NCBI GenBank assembly: GCA_002747435.1
Contig: PDPH01000051.1
Coordinates: 1-64,000, forward strand
Reading direction: 5' to 3'
Length of the DNA stretch: 64,000 nt
Origin: Pseudomonadota bacterium
GTDB taxonomy: Bacteria; Pseudomonadota; Gammaproteobacteria; Thiotrichales; Thiotrichaceae
Shown: in pieces, positions 47,190 to 56,789 of the stretch
Numbering within the stretch: position 1 is the stretch's first letter
How the letters are laid out: each line of letters begins with the position of its first letter
Program-made: the position numbers and the translations under genes
Notes under the pieces: model-generated
What the model saw: only the letters and a program-made list of their open reading frames with translations
Database searches by the model: none
What the model was told of the DNA's origin: nothing

Positions 47190-48227
47190 TTAGCCACCTG
47201 TGGCATTCATGTGGCGGAATAAAACAGGTTTTGTCTGCAAATCAAAATCATGGCTTAGTGGTTTAATCTGCATGGCATTACGAATTGCCTGCAACAGTGG
47301 CTCATCATCCAAAGGATGAGCGCGCAATACACGGCGTAAATCAATCGAATGCTCTTGTCCCAGACACAGTAGTAAACGGCCTTCAGCCGTGACACGCACT
47401 CGGTTGCAATCACCGCAAAAATTGTGGCTGTGTGGTGAAATAAAGCCAATACGGCTAGGATGATCTGAACTACGGTAATATTTGGAAGGCCCACCTGTTT
47501 GTTCGGCGACAGCTTGTAAATCAAAACGGGTGCGTAAGTCGCGCAATATTTCATCGCTAGAATAATAAGCCTCCACACGATCATGCTCGCCAATTTCACC
47601 TAAGGGCATTTCTTCAATAAAACTAATATCTAGCCCCTTATTGCGTGCAAATTCAACCAGATCAATGATTTCATCATGATTGCGATTCTTTAAAATCACT
47701 GCATTCAGTTTAATACGCTCAAACCCTGCGGCAATTGCGGCATCAATACCTGCCAAGGTTTGCTCAATATTTCCAATACGGGTCAGCTTGTGAAACCGCT
47801 CAGCATTTAGGGTATCAAGACTAATATTGAGGCGGTTTAGTCCGGCGGCTTTTAGTGCGGCTGCATAACGTGGTAATTGGCTGCCATTGGTCGTCATAGT
47901 AAAATCACGTAAGCTATCCAACTGCCCCAAGGCTGCAACAAGGTGCATAATGCCACTACGTGTTAGCGGCTCGCCGCCCGTTAGACGGATTTTATGTACA
48001 CCCAATTGCACAAAGGCTCGTCCTACCCGTTCCATTTCCTCCAGCGTCAATAATTGTTCGCGTGGCACAAATACCATTTTTTCTGACATACAATACACAC
48101 ACCGAAAGTCGCAACGATCTGTTACGGACAGACGCACATAATTAATACGTCGCCCAAAATGGTCGATCAATACATTATCAGTATTATTGGCTGGAACGGC
48201 TTGCCGGGTATTCAAATGTATATTCAT
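47190..48227 (-). CDS. moaA: GTP 3',8-cyclase MoaA
   Basis: 345 residues. Radical SAM motif CDFRCVYC (Cx3Cx2C) binds the first 4Fe-4S; KIRLTGGEPL, NISLDTL and the second cluster motif NFCGDCNRVR with a later LLCLGQ follow. The end MNATGG keeps the essential Gly-Gly. First step of molybdenum-cofactor synthesis, making 3',8-cyclo-GTP. No other moa gene is adjacent. Confidence 0.96.
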   Translation of the reverse strand: MNIHLNTRQAVPANNTDNVLIDHFGRRINYVRLSVTDRCDFRCVYCMSEKMVFVPREQLLTLEEMERVGRAFVQLGVHKIRLTGGEPLTRSGIMHLVAALGQLDSLRDFTMTTNGSQLPRYAAALKAAGLNRLNISLDTLNAERFHKLTRIGNIEQTLAGIDAAIAAGFERIKLNAVILKNRNHDEIIDLVEFARNKGLDISFIEEMPLGEIGEHDRVEAYYSSDEILRDLRTRFDLQAVAEQTGGPSKYYRSSDHPSRIGFISPHSHNFCGDCNRVRVTAEGRLLLCLGQEHSIDLRRVLRAHPLDDEPLLQAIRNAMQIKPLSHDFDLQTKPVLFRHMNATGG

Positions 48228-48337
48228 GGGCGACCTGCTGGCATGAGTGGGACTTATTGCTCAAGCTAACTTTAACATAGCTTAAATGACAGCGGCTAGA
48301 AACGCTATTTTCTTTCAGATATAACGCTAATTTAAAT

Positions 48338-48470
48338 CAAACTTCGCCTGCCAGCCAGTAGCGTCTCACTGTCAGCATCAACACTGAACGCCTCCGTATC
48401 ATCCTGACTATAATCAACTGGCGCAAGTTTTCGGCCTATTGGCGTGGCAAAGCCACCAAAGAGGCTTCTT
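48338..48470 (-). other. Open fragment without recognised product
   Basis: A minus-strand frame reads SLFGGFATPIGRKLAPVDYS and ends LLAGRRSLI-stop, with no start codon context. Possibly another gene remnant in the 485-base gap between moaA and hipB; I cannot name it. Confidence 0.2.
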
Positions 48471-48522
48471 GCCGGACAGAACTAGCCGTAATCTAATTGT
48501 AATATGACCTATCGGGACTTGA

Positions 48523-48621
48523 CACCTAATTCAAGCTTCTATGGGTGGTGTTGGTACTTGCTAGGGTAATACGGTGGTAGAACGATTTTTTGCTAGTCTA
48601 AAGTGTCAGGTTCTACTTGAC
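48523..48621 (+). pseudogene. IS3-family transposase remnant
   Basis: The frame reads HLIQASMGGVGTC, TAG, GNTVVERFFASLKCQ. This is the conserved block SMSxxGNCxDNAVVERFFxSLK of IS3 OrfB, with a stop codon where Tyr or Trp is expected. Only ~33 codons survive, 92 bases upstream of hipB. Confidence 0.75.
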
Positions 48622-48712
48622 TAATGCAATATACTATCCATACTTTCAAGAATAATGTAGATTATTTGATACATTTTAAAGATAACCGAACATAATACAT
48701 TCTATATTAAAC

Positions 48713-48988
48713 ATGCAAATGCAAGAGGTAGGCAAAGCCATACGCAATGCCCGTAAGCAGTGCAAGCTCACACAAGCGGCACTCAGTGAACAATTAGGTA
48801 TGAGTCGCGCTACCATTTCAGCGCTGGAAAATGGTACGGTACAGGAAATTGGGATTCGCAAGGTGATGGCTATTTGTTCCCTGCTTGGCCTGGAGCTATT
48901 AGTACAGCCAAGGCAGCGTAATCGACCGACCCTACATACTCTGATGAATGAAGCCGAGCAGCGTAAGCGTGGAGGAAAAAAACCATGA
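48713..48988 (+). CDS. hipB: HipB-like antitoxin (XRE helix-turn-helix)
   Basis: 91 residues. VGKAIRNARKQCKLTQAALSE and GMSRATISALENG are an XRE helix-turn-helix; the end is basic (AEQRKRGGKKP). Represses its own promoter and neutralises HipA in known systems. Its TGA overlaps the HipA ATG. Confidence 0.88.
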   Translation: MQMQEVGKAIRNARKQCKLTQAALSEQLGMSRATISALENGTVQEIGIRKVMAICSLLGLELLVQPRQRNRPTLHTLMNEAEQRKRGGKKP

Positions 48989-50229
48989 GCATGGAAGAGC
49001 AACAACAATTGGCTATTTTTTCCGGGCAACAACGTGCTGGTATGTTAGGCCGCAGCCGCTTGCAGCCAAGAACTTATTTGTTCCATTACCTGCCAGACAC
49101 CCGTGACACAGAGGCTGTTTCGCTGACTATGCCAGTGATGCCGGATCAATACACTTATCAGCAAGGTGTGCACCCTATTTTCCAGATGAATTTACCGGAA
49201 GGTGAATTGCGGGAAATGCTGCGCAATACCTTCCAAAAAACGGTGCAAAACTTTGATGATCTGAGTCTGCTAAGCATCGTCGGCTATTCGCAAATTGGTC
49301 GTATTCGTATCGCTTCGCCCGAAGGTGAACCTGCGGTCATTCCTGAGCAAAGCCTACAAGAGTTGCAGACTTATGCTGGAACAGAGGATTTGTTTAGCGA
49401 CCTCATGCAGCGTTTTGGGCGTTATTCCGGCATTTCAGGTGTGCAGCCCAAAGTATTAGTGCGCGACAGTGAAACAGTAGCGAAAGCCGCCACCGAGCTG
49501 GAGCAAATGACCTACCGCGATGCCACACATATTGTTAAAGCTTGGAACCCGGAACGTTTTCCACACCTTGCCGCTAATGAGTATTTCTGCATGCGCGCGG
49601 CAGAGCGTGCGGGTTTGGAAATTCCTGAAGTGAAACTGGCTGCACAAGGACGTTTACTCATTGTTAAACGCTTTGACCTAGACAGTAAAGGTGGGTATTT
49701 GGGCTTCGAGGATTTTTGTGTTTTAAATGGTCTGGCCACTGACGACAAATATGTGGGCAGTTACCAAGATATTGCTGAGCGCATTCGCCAATTTGTTTCA
49801 CCACACAAGGTTTATGATGCACTGGAACAGTTTTTCCTGTCCTTAGCTTTGACCTGTGCGGTACGTAATGGTGATGGTCACTTGAAAAATTTTGGCGTAT
49901 TGTACGACGATCCTGAAGGTGAAGTGCGGCTTGCACCTGCTTTTGATATTGTATCGACCACGCCTTATATCCCCAATGACAGTTTGGCCTTGCTGTTTGG
50001 CGGCAGCAAGTTTTTCCCACAGCGTAAGGGCTTGATTAATTTTGGGCGGCGCTTTTGTAGCCTGACTGAACGCCGTATAGGTCAATTGTTAGATTGGGTG
50101 GTACATGGTCTGGATGCTACCTTACCAGAGCTAGTTGCTTATCAAAAAGAGCAAGCTGACTTTGCCGACATCGGTGAACGCATGCAGCATATCTGGCAGC
50201 AGGGTATCAGTGATTTGCAGGAAGATTAA
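48985..50229 (+). CDS. hipA: HipA-like toxin kinase
   Basis: 414 residues, with GGAGG before the ATG. An N-terminal subdomain with FQMNLPEGELREML; SGISGVQPKVLVRD as the nucleotide-binding loop; HIVKAWNPERFPHLAANEYF; catalytic loop RNGDGHLKNFGVLY with Asp and Asn; and the metal motif PAFDIVSTTPY. HipA proteins phosphorylate aminoacyl-tRNA synthetases such as GltX and stop growth. Motifs look intact, so the toxin is probably active. Confidence 0.9.
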   Translation: MSMEEQQQLAIFSGQQRAGMLGRSRLQPRTYLFHYLPDTRDTEAVSLTMPVMPDQYTYQQGVHPIFQMNLPEGELREMLRNTFQKTVQNFDDLSLLSIVGYSQIGRIRIASPEGEPAVIPEQSLQELQTYAGTEDLFSDLMQRFGRYSGISGVQPKVLVRDSETVAKAATELEQMTYRDATHIVKAWNPERFPHLAANEYFCMRAAERAGLEIPEVKLAAQGRLLIVKRFDLDSKGGYLGFEDFCVLNGLATDDKYVGSYQDIAERIRQFVSPHKVYDALEQFFLSLALTCAVRNGDGHLKNFGVLYDDPEGEVRLAPAFDIVSTTPYIPNDSLALLFGGSKFFPQRKGLINFGRRFCSLTERRIGQLLDWVVHGLDATLPELVAYQKEQADFADIGERMQHIWQQGISDLQED

Positions 50230-50293
50230 GCCGACTTAATTTAATAGCCTGTTCACATCTGTTTTATCAATTCCTTTTTTGAGTGTTAAAGCC

Positions 50294-51826
50294 ATGAACA
50301 TGCGCAATACCCTTAGCATAGCCGCGATAGTCACCCTATTACTAGTTATGACAGTCTTGGGTGCTTACTGGTGGTGGCATAATCGGGAAGCAGCCCCTAG
50401 TCAGGCGGGTTTAATGCAGGTAGATTGCTGGTTTAAAGCTGGTGAAGACTGGCCTAGCAGTGAATGTTACCGTATGTATGTGCCCGAAAATCATCAGCAG
50501 GCAGACAGTCGCCTGATTTATTTTCCAGTGGTAGTTTTTCGTAATCCTCATGTGAACCCCAATAAAGCGCCCATATTACACCTTGGTGCAGGCGGCCCAG
50601 GCGCGCCTATGTATCTCAACTCAGAGTATGCTGTTCAATACACTTGGAAGGACATACGCACAGTCTGGTTGGATCAAGGACGGGATTTATATCTTATCGA
50701 CCCGCGTGGCTCTGGTTTAGCCCATCCACTACTCACTTGCGATACTTTTGTGTACGAGATTATTGGACTGTTGCAGCAAAACTTGAGCAATGAACAAGTG
50801 CTGCGTGCCAATGATAAAATCTATGCGGACTGTATTACCCGTTTTAAAAAAGAAGGTATTGATCTAGGCGCTTATAATAGCCTCAGTGTGGCAGAGGATA
50901 TAAATCTACTGCGTGAAGCTTTAGGCATAGAACAATGGGTTTTATACGGTGTATCGCATGGGGCTATTTATGCGCAAGTGATTGTAAATGAATTTCCGAA
51001 GTCGGTGGCTGCAATGATTTTGGATAGCCCCGCTTTCTTAAATCTAAAGCCACACCATAACTACCTTGCTGTCACTATGGCGCCTTATGAAGCCTTATAT
51101 CATTATTGTGAAAAGGCCACGCAGTGCGATGCTCCCTTAGATAATTTTAAAGAACGCTTCTGGACTTTATACGAGCAATTCACGGCAAACCCTGTCGAGA
51201 TTAAAGTACCACATCCTGATAAGCTGGGAAAATCCATTACGGTTTTACTCAATGGCAATTTATTTGTTGAGACCATCATCTATGGTTTATACGACAAAGA
51301 AATTTTTGACCATTTGCCCACTCTGATTACAGAGTTAGAAAAAGGCCATACCGCTGTGATTGCAGGCGATGTGTCTTGGTATCTAGCTTATTTACTGGAT
51401 AACACCTATGGCGATGTCAGTGGCATGAGTCATCATTGTTATGAAACCATTCCTTTTACTGATAAAGAGCTCATTAAGCAATTGGCGCAGCAACTGCCCG
51501 AAGGCTATATCCGCGATGTCGGTGTATTGGCCGCCCACTGGCCAGACCAGTGCAAACTCATGGGAATAAAACCAGGCGATGAACGTTCTAATAAAGCCAC
51601 CCAAACGGATATTCCCACTCTATTTTTAGTTGGTAAATTCGATACCATTACGCCCTTGCGTGATGTGCTGGAACAACAGCCTAACTTCAGTAATAGCCAA
51701 GTCCTTAGCTATCCCTTATCACATGGTATTTTAGGAGTGGATGAATGCGCAGATGATGCGACCGCTGCTTTTTTGGAAAATCCTCAAGCTGACTTGAGCC
51801 AAGTAGAGTGTGTCACAGCGGAATAG
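50294..51826 (+). CDS. TAP-like alpha/beta-hydrolase, membrane-anchored or exported
   Basis: 510 residues from the ATG at 50294 (a TTG at 50279 is less likely). A hydrophobic N-terminal segment SIAAIVTLLLVMTVLGAYWWW. Oxyanion region LHLGAGGPG, IDPRGSGLAHP, nucleophile elbow YGVSHGAIYA, acid GKFDTITP and His in LSHGILG form a complete triad. Resembles prolyl-aminopeptidase/tripeptidyl-peptidase (TAP) hydrolases acting on peptides outside the cytoplasm. Confidence 0.85.
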   Translation: MNMRNTLSIAAIVTLLLVMTVLGAYWWWHNREAAPSQAGLMQVDCWFKAGEDWPSSECYRMYVPENHQQADSRLIYFPVVVFRNPHVNPNKAPILHLGAGGPGAPMYLNSEYAVQYTWKDIRTVWLDQGRDLYLIDPRGSGLAHPLLTCDTFVYEIIGLLQQNLSNEQVLRANDKIYADCITRFKKEGIDLGAYNSLSVAEDINLLREALGIEQWVLYGVSHGAIYAQVIVNEFPKSVAAMILDSPAFLNLKPHHNYLAVTMAPYEALYHYCEKATQCDAPLDNFKERFWTLYEQFTANPVEIKVPHPDKLGKSITVLLNGNLFVETIIYGLYDKEIFDHLPTLITELEKGHTAVIAGDVSWYLAYLLDNTYGDVSGMSHHCYETIPFTDKELIKQLAQQLPEGYIRDVGVLAAHWPDQCKLMGIKPGDERSNKATQTDIPTLFLVGKFDTITPLRDVLEQQPNFSNSQVLSYPLSHGILGVDECADDATAAFLENPQADLSQVECVTAE

Positions 51827-51893
51827 CCTGCTACAATACACAGCTTTTTGCACGCCCCTTGTTCAAAATTGTAATCAAGAAGACTAGCTGCTT

Positions 51894-53627
51894 ATGAATA
51901 TTCGTCAAATGCTCGATGATCGTATTAGTGCCGCCTTACAGGCTGCTGGTGCACCGGCAACTGTCACTGCCATCGTCAAGCCTTCCGCACGACCTGAATT
52001 TGGCGACTACCAAGCCAATGGCGTCATGGCTGCGGCCAAACAACTCAAAATGAATCCACGGGAGCTGGCGACTCAATTGCTTGAGCAACTTGAGCTGACT
52101 GATGTGGCCGATAAGGTGGAAGTGGCAGGACCTGGTTTTTTGAATATTCACTTAAAAGACACTTGGTTAGCAGAACAAGTACAAAACGTCCAAGCCTCCT
52201 CCGCTCTCCATGAGGAGAAGCAAGCTAAACAAACAATAGTCATTGACTACTCAGCACCCAATCTTGCCAAGGAAATGCACGTTGGACATTTGCGTTCAAC
52301 CATTATTGGTGACGCAATGGCGCGTGTCCTTGAATACCTAGGACATAAAGTTATTCGGCAAAATCATGTCGGTGATTGGGGCACACAGTTTGGTATGCTG
52401 CTAGCTCACATGGCTGATCTTAAAACACAAGGTCAATCGCTTTCTACTGAATTATCAGATTTGGAAGGTTTTTATCGTGAAGCCAAAAAACGTTTTGATC
52501 ATGAAGCGGATTTTGCTGATCGAGCAAGGGCTATGGTGGTTAAGCTGCAATCAGGTAATGCAGCCTGCTTACAATTGTGGCAACAATTTATTGAAATTTC
52601 TCTCAGTCATAGTGAGGAACTGTACCAACGACTTGGCGTTACATTAAAGCGCGCAGATGTTAAGGCAGAAAGCAGTTATAACGCTGAGCTACCGAGTATT
52701 ATTAGCGAACTGCAAGCGCAAGGTCTGCTGCGTGAAGACCAAGGTGCACAATGTGCCTTTATGGATGAATTCAAAAACCGTAATGGCGAAATCATGGGTT
52801 TGATTGTACAAAAGTCAGGTGGTGGTTATTTGTACTCTACGACAGATTTAGCGGCCTTACGCTACCGTAATCAAGTTCTACAGGCTGACCGCATTTTATA
52901 CTTTGTCGATGCACGCCAAGCCATGCATTTCCAACAAGTGTTTACCTTGGCGCGTAAAGCTGGCTTTGTGGATGAGCACACCACATTGGAGCACATGACC
53001 TTTGGCACCATGCTAGGCGAGGACGGTACACCGTTTAAAACGCGGACAGGTGGTACGGTCAAACTAGCTGATTTATTAGACGAGGCCGAAGCGCGTGCTT
53101 ACCAATTAGTCACAAACTTGAATCCAGAACTGGAAGCCAGTGAACGGCGCGAGATTGCCCGCAAGGTTGGTATAGGTGCAGTAAAATATGCTGATTTATC
53201 CAAAAATCGTAACTCAGATTATGTCTTTGACATCAATGCCATGCTGAGCTTACAAGGTAATACTGCACCTTATTTGCAATATGCCTATGCACGGATACGC
53301 AGTATTTTCCGCAAGCTAGGTCGAGAAATGAATCCAGCAGCACCTATCCAGCTCAATGCCCCTACAGAACGCACGCTGGCAGTTAAACTATTACAGTTGC
53401 CTGAGGTGCTGCAAAGTGTGGCACAAGATGGTTTGCCGAATCAGCTAGCCACGTATCTATATGAGCTAGCAGGCAATTTTATGAGCTTTTACGAAGCTTG
53501 CCCCATTTTAAAAGATGAAGTGGTCGAAGATGTGCGTGAAAGCCGCTTATTATTAGCTCACCAAACAGCGCAAACCTTAAAGACCGGCTTAGATTTGTTA
53601 GGGATTGAAGTTATGGAACGTATGTAA
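51894..53627 (+). CDS. argS: Arginyl-tRNA synthetase
   Basis: 577 residues. An N-terminal Add1 domain with RPEFGDYQANGVM; the HIGH variant EMHVGHLRSTIIGD; SGGGYLYSTTDLAA; FGTMLGEDGTPFKTRTGGT takes the place of the KMSKS loop as usual in ArgRS. A C-terminal anticodon-binding helical domain ends LLGIEVMERM. Charges tRNA-Arg in the cytoplasm. Convergent with uvrD, 13 bases between stops. Confidence 0.97.
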   Translation: MNIRQMLDDRISAALQAAGAPATVTAIVKPSARPEFGDYQANGVMAAAKQLKMNPRELATQLLEQLELTDVADKVEVAGPGFLNIHLKDTWLAEQVQNVQASSALHEEKQAKQTIVIDYSAPNLAKEMHVGHLRSTIIGDAMARVLEYLGHKVIRQNHVGDWGTQFGMLLAHMADLKTQGQSLSTELSDLEGFYREAKKRFDHEADFADRARAMVVKLQSGNAACLQLWQQFIEISLSHSEELYQRLGVTLKRADVKAESSYNAELPSIISELQAQGLLREDQGAQCAFMDEFKNRNGEIMGLIVQKSGGGYLYSTTDLAALRYRNQVLQADRILYFVDARQAMHFQQVFTLARKAGFVDEHTTLEHMTFGTMLGEDGTPFKTRTGGTVKLADLLDEAEARAYQLVTNLNPELEASERREIARKVGIGAVKYADLSKNRNSDYVFDINAMLSLQGNTAPYLQYAYARIRSIFRKLGREMNPAAPIQLNAPTERTLAVKLLQLPEVLQSVAQDGLPNQLATYLYELAGNFMSFYEACPILKDEVVEDVRESRLLLAHQTAQTLKTGLDLLGIEVMERM

Positions 53628-53640
53628 AACGGCGCGCTTG

Positions 53641-55830
53641 CTATATCTTTTCCAAGTTTGCATAGTTTAATACCAACCATTTACGCCCTGCGGATTGGAA
53701 ATTGACTTCTACTCTGGCACTACTGCCCGAACCTTCCGCATTAACAATCACGCCTTCACCAAACTTGGCGTGGTTTACCCTTTGACCGATGGCAAAACCG
53801 CTTTCAGTTTTTGTTCCACGTTTGAGGGAAGTACGCTTAGTGCCTATTTTAGGCTGGTAGCTGGTCTGATAGGTTTTGACCTTAGCACGAACTTCATTAA
53901 TGAGTTCTTCCGGTAATTCATCTAAAAAGCGCGAGGGGCGATTAAAGCGTGTTTGGCCGTGTAATTGGCGTTGCTCGGCATAGCTTATCACTAATGCCTG
54001 TTCTGCACGGGTAATGCCGACATAGCACAGACGGCGCTCTTCCTCTAGGCGACCAGGTTCATCCAGTGACATTTGATGGGGAAATAAACCTTCTTCCAAA
54101 CCTGCCAGAAATACGAGTGGAAACTCAAGTCCTTTGGCTGAGTGTAAGGTCATCATTTGCACGCAGTCTTCACCCGCATCGCCTTGGCCTTCACCGGCTT
54201 CCAGTGTGGCATAGGCAAGGAAAGCAGATAGCTCATCCATTTCAAGTGCCTCATCTTGCTTTACTTGAAGGTAGCCATGTGCAGCACTGATTAATTCATT
54301 GAGGTTATCAACACGGGCTTGCCCTACTTCGCCTTTTTCTTTGGAAAGGTAATGGTTTTTCAGTTTAGATAGATCAATAACGGTATCTACCTGTTCATGC
54401 AAAGGCAAACTGATGATTTCTTCAGCCATGCGTTCAATCAATGCAATAAAACGCGCTAAAGCTGACGCTGCCCGCGCTGTCAATTCACCCGAAGTTACAG
54501 CTTCTACCGCCACCTCCCAAAGTGAGCGACTTTCCGCCCGAGCTATCTGGCGCAAACTATCTACGGTACGCTCACCAATGCCGCGTGTGGGATGGTTCAC
54601 AATACGCTCAAAAGAAGGATCGTCGGCATGATTGCTCGTTAGGCGTAAATAAGCCAATGCATCTTTAATTTCAGCACGCTCAAAAAAGCGCAAGCCGCCA
54701 TATACCCGATAGGGAATGCGCTGCTCATTAAAGACTGTTTCAAATACACGCGACTGGGCATTGGAACGATACAGCACCACAACTTCATCGCGGCGATTGC
54801 CTTGATCCACCCATTGCTGAATACGTCCGGCAATATAGCGTGCTTCGTCAAGTTCATTGAAAGCTGCATACAAGTCAATGCTGGCGCCCGCGCCATCTGC
54901 CGTCCAGAGTTTTTTACCCAAACGACCGCGATTATTATCAATCAGCGCATTGGCTGCTTTCAGTATATTGCCGGTAGAACGGTAATTTTGCTCTAGGCGA
55001 ATGGTTTCGCATTGGGGAAAGTCATGGGTAAAATGGCGAATATTTTCAATCTTTGCACCCCGCCAGCCGTAAATAGACTGATCATCATCACCAACGGCAA
55101 AGATAGGGTTTTTATTGCCCGCAATAAGGCGCAACCATGCGTATTGTAAAGTATTGGTATCTTGAAACTCATCAACGAGGATATGACGGAAGCGATTACG
55201 GTAATGGCTTTGCAGTTCGTGATGATCGCGCAATAATTCCAGCGAGCGCAGCAGTAACTCCGCAAAGTCGACCAAACCATTCCGTTGGCATTGCTCTTCA
55301 TACATCATATAGATGCGGATAAGCTGCATCTGTACTGGATCACCGCGATCGTCCAAATGGCCTGAGCGAGAGCCTTCATCCTTGCGAGCGTTGATAAAAC
55401 TAGCCATCTGGCGAGGTGGCCAACGGGTTTCATCCAGATCCAGCGCTTTAAGAATACGCTTGATCATGCGCAATTGATCTTCCGAGTCCAGAATTTGGAA
55501 GGTCTGTGGCAAAGCAGCTTCGCGCCAGTGTATGCGTAACAAACGATGTGCTAGGCCATGAAACGTCCCCACCCACAAACCACCCACTGGCATTTGTAAC
55601 AGTTCTTGAATCCGTCCGCGCATTTCAGAGGCTGCTTTATTGGTAAATGTGACCGCCAAAATGCTCATAGGTGAGACACCTTCTACCTGTAATAGCCAAG
55701 CAATACGGTGTACCAAGACGCGCGTTTTACCACTGCCTGCACCTGCCAAAACCAAGATGGGGGAGGGTGGTGCGGAGACGGCATCACGTTGTGGCTTATT
55801 GAGGTTTTCCAGAATCGGGGATATGTCCAT
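53641..55830 (-). CDS. uvrD: DNA helicase II UvrD
   Basis: 729 residues from the ATG at 55830. Motif I AGAGSGKTRVL, Ia TFTNKAASEM, II VDEFQDTN, III DDDQSIYGWRGA, IV QNYRST, V MTLHSAKGLEFP, VI VGITRAEQ: a complete SF1A helicase. The C-terminal Tudor-like tail GQRVNHAKFGEGVIVNAEG binds RNA polymerase in known UvrD proteins. Works in nucleotide-excision and mismatch repair. Confidence 0.95.
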   Translation of the reverse strand: MDISPILENLNKPQRDAVSAPPSPILVLAGAGSGKTRVLVHRIAWLLQVEGVSPMSILAVTFTNKAASEMRGRIQELLQMPVGGLWVGTFHGLAHRLLRIHWREAALPQTFQILDSEDQLRMIKRILKALDLDETRWPPRQMASFINARKDEGSRSGHLDDRGDPVQMQLIRIYMMYEEQCQRNGLVDFAELLLRSLELLRDHHELQSHYRNRFRHILVDEFQDTNTLQYAWLRLIAGNKNPIFAVGDDDQSIYGWRGAKIENIRHFTHDFPQCETIRLEQNYRSTGNILKAANALIDNNRGRLGKKLWTADGAGASIDLYAAFNELDEARYIAGRIQQWVDQGNRRDEVVVLYRSNAQSRVFETVFNEQRIPYRVYGGLRFFERAEIKDALAYLRLTSNHADDPSFERIVNHPTRGIGERTVDSLRQIARAESRSLWEVAVEAVTSGELTARAASALARFIALIERMAEEIISLPLHEQVDTVIDLSKLKNHYLSKEKGEVGQARVDNLNELISAAHGYLQVKQDEALEMDELSAFLAYATLEAGEGQGDAGEDCVQMMTLHSAKGLEFPLVFLAGLEEGLFPHQMSLDEPGRLEEERRLCYVGITRAEQALVISYAEQRQLHGQTRFNRPSRFLDELPEELINEVRAKVKTYQTSYQPKIGTKRTSLKRGTKTESGFAIGQRVNHAKFGEGVIVNAEGSGSSARVEVNFQSAGRKWLVLNYANLEKI

Positions 55831-55889
55831 GCGGGCATTGTAGCGGATGTATTTGCCAATGCCCACCGAACAATTGCCAGCAAATTATC

Positions 55890-56490
55890 TTACGGCAAGA
55901 ATGGATTCAACTCACCTAAATCACGACCATCCCGACGCAGACGAAAATTTCCAATGGCTATATCCGGCAATATGGGCGCAATGCCCGTCATTTTACCGGC
56001 TTTTAAAGCGGCTTTTAATTCCTGGGCTTGCTGTTCGGTTAAGCTACGGAGACTTTCCTCTTGCTGATGGTTCAGACTATGTAGAGTTAGCTTTGCTCAT
56101 AAACTTCGCTTTGTCGATATTTCGATCGCTGGGATAAACTTGTAATTGTTCAGCTTGCAGGGTTTGCCGTTCTCGATAACTGAGAGAGCTGAATTTTCTT
56201 TCATTGCGTTTTTGTTGGATGAGAGCATATTCAGGATGATCAGTCCAAGTTTGTATATCGGCCAATGCGGTTCTGCCGGGCTTGCCAAAGTCTTCAAATA
56301 AGCCAAGGCGTAAATCCATAATAGCCCCCCTAGAAGCAGCCCAAGTGTTCGGGTTGGCGTGAGTCCATACTGACTAACACGTACTGCTAAGGCATAGAGT
56401 GCTAAGGCGCTCAGCAATGGTTGCAAGACTATTTGAATGCGAAAAATCCAGTTAGCCCAAACAAAATGCCTGTAATAATGCCGAATATAG
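55890..56490 (-). pseudogene. Decayed membrane-protein gene (DUF4153-like)
   Basis: Three pieces in different frames on the minus strand. VLQPLLSALALYALAVRVSQ plus YGLTPTRTLGLLLGGLLWIY recalls the end of DUF4153 membrane proteins. LRLGLFEDFGKPGRTALADI and RERQTLQAEQLQVYPSDRNI follow in the frame 56319-56077, then LRSLTEQQAQELKAALKAGK to TAA at 55890. The frames are broken between each piece. The assignment to DUF4153 is by eye. A 39-codon frame at 56429-56548 with one membrane segment (LFAIFGIITGILFGLTGFF) may be a tiny separate gene. Confidence 0.45.
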
Positions 56491-56548
56491 CAAATAACGT
56501 GGGCGTGGAGAGTTTAGTTAAACTGAGTGATTTGTGTTGAGTTTCCAT

Positions 56549-56789
56549 AGGCTTGTCTTTTTAGTCATTTCTTATGCGTAATACCGTTAAGCTATTAGGG
56601 TACTACGGTGATGTGTATTTGCTTGATTGTAGGTGCTATTCATGCAGTTTGTGTGCAAATGGCGCAGAAATCCATGTAATGCTTGCGATTGCTGCGATTG
56701 GAATCTAACAATGTTAAAGTAGCGCCCTTTGCAGTGAGCTGCACAGTTAAGCATCACATTTCAGTCAGAATTTTTTGTAAGGATACGCC
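56549..56789. other. Leader region of the ABC-F gene
   Basis: 241 bases without a gene that I can support; it contains the ribosome site GTAAGGA before the ATG at 56790 and presumably its promoter. Confidence 0.4.
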
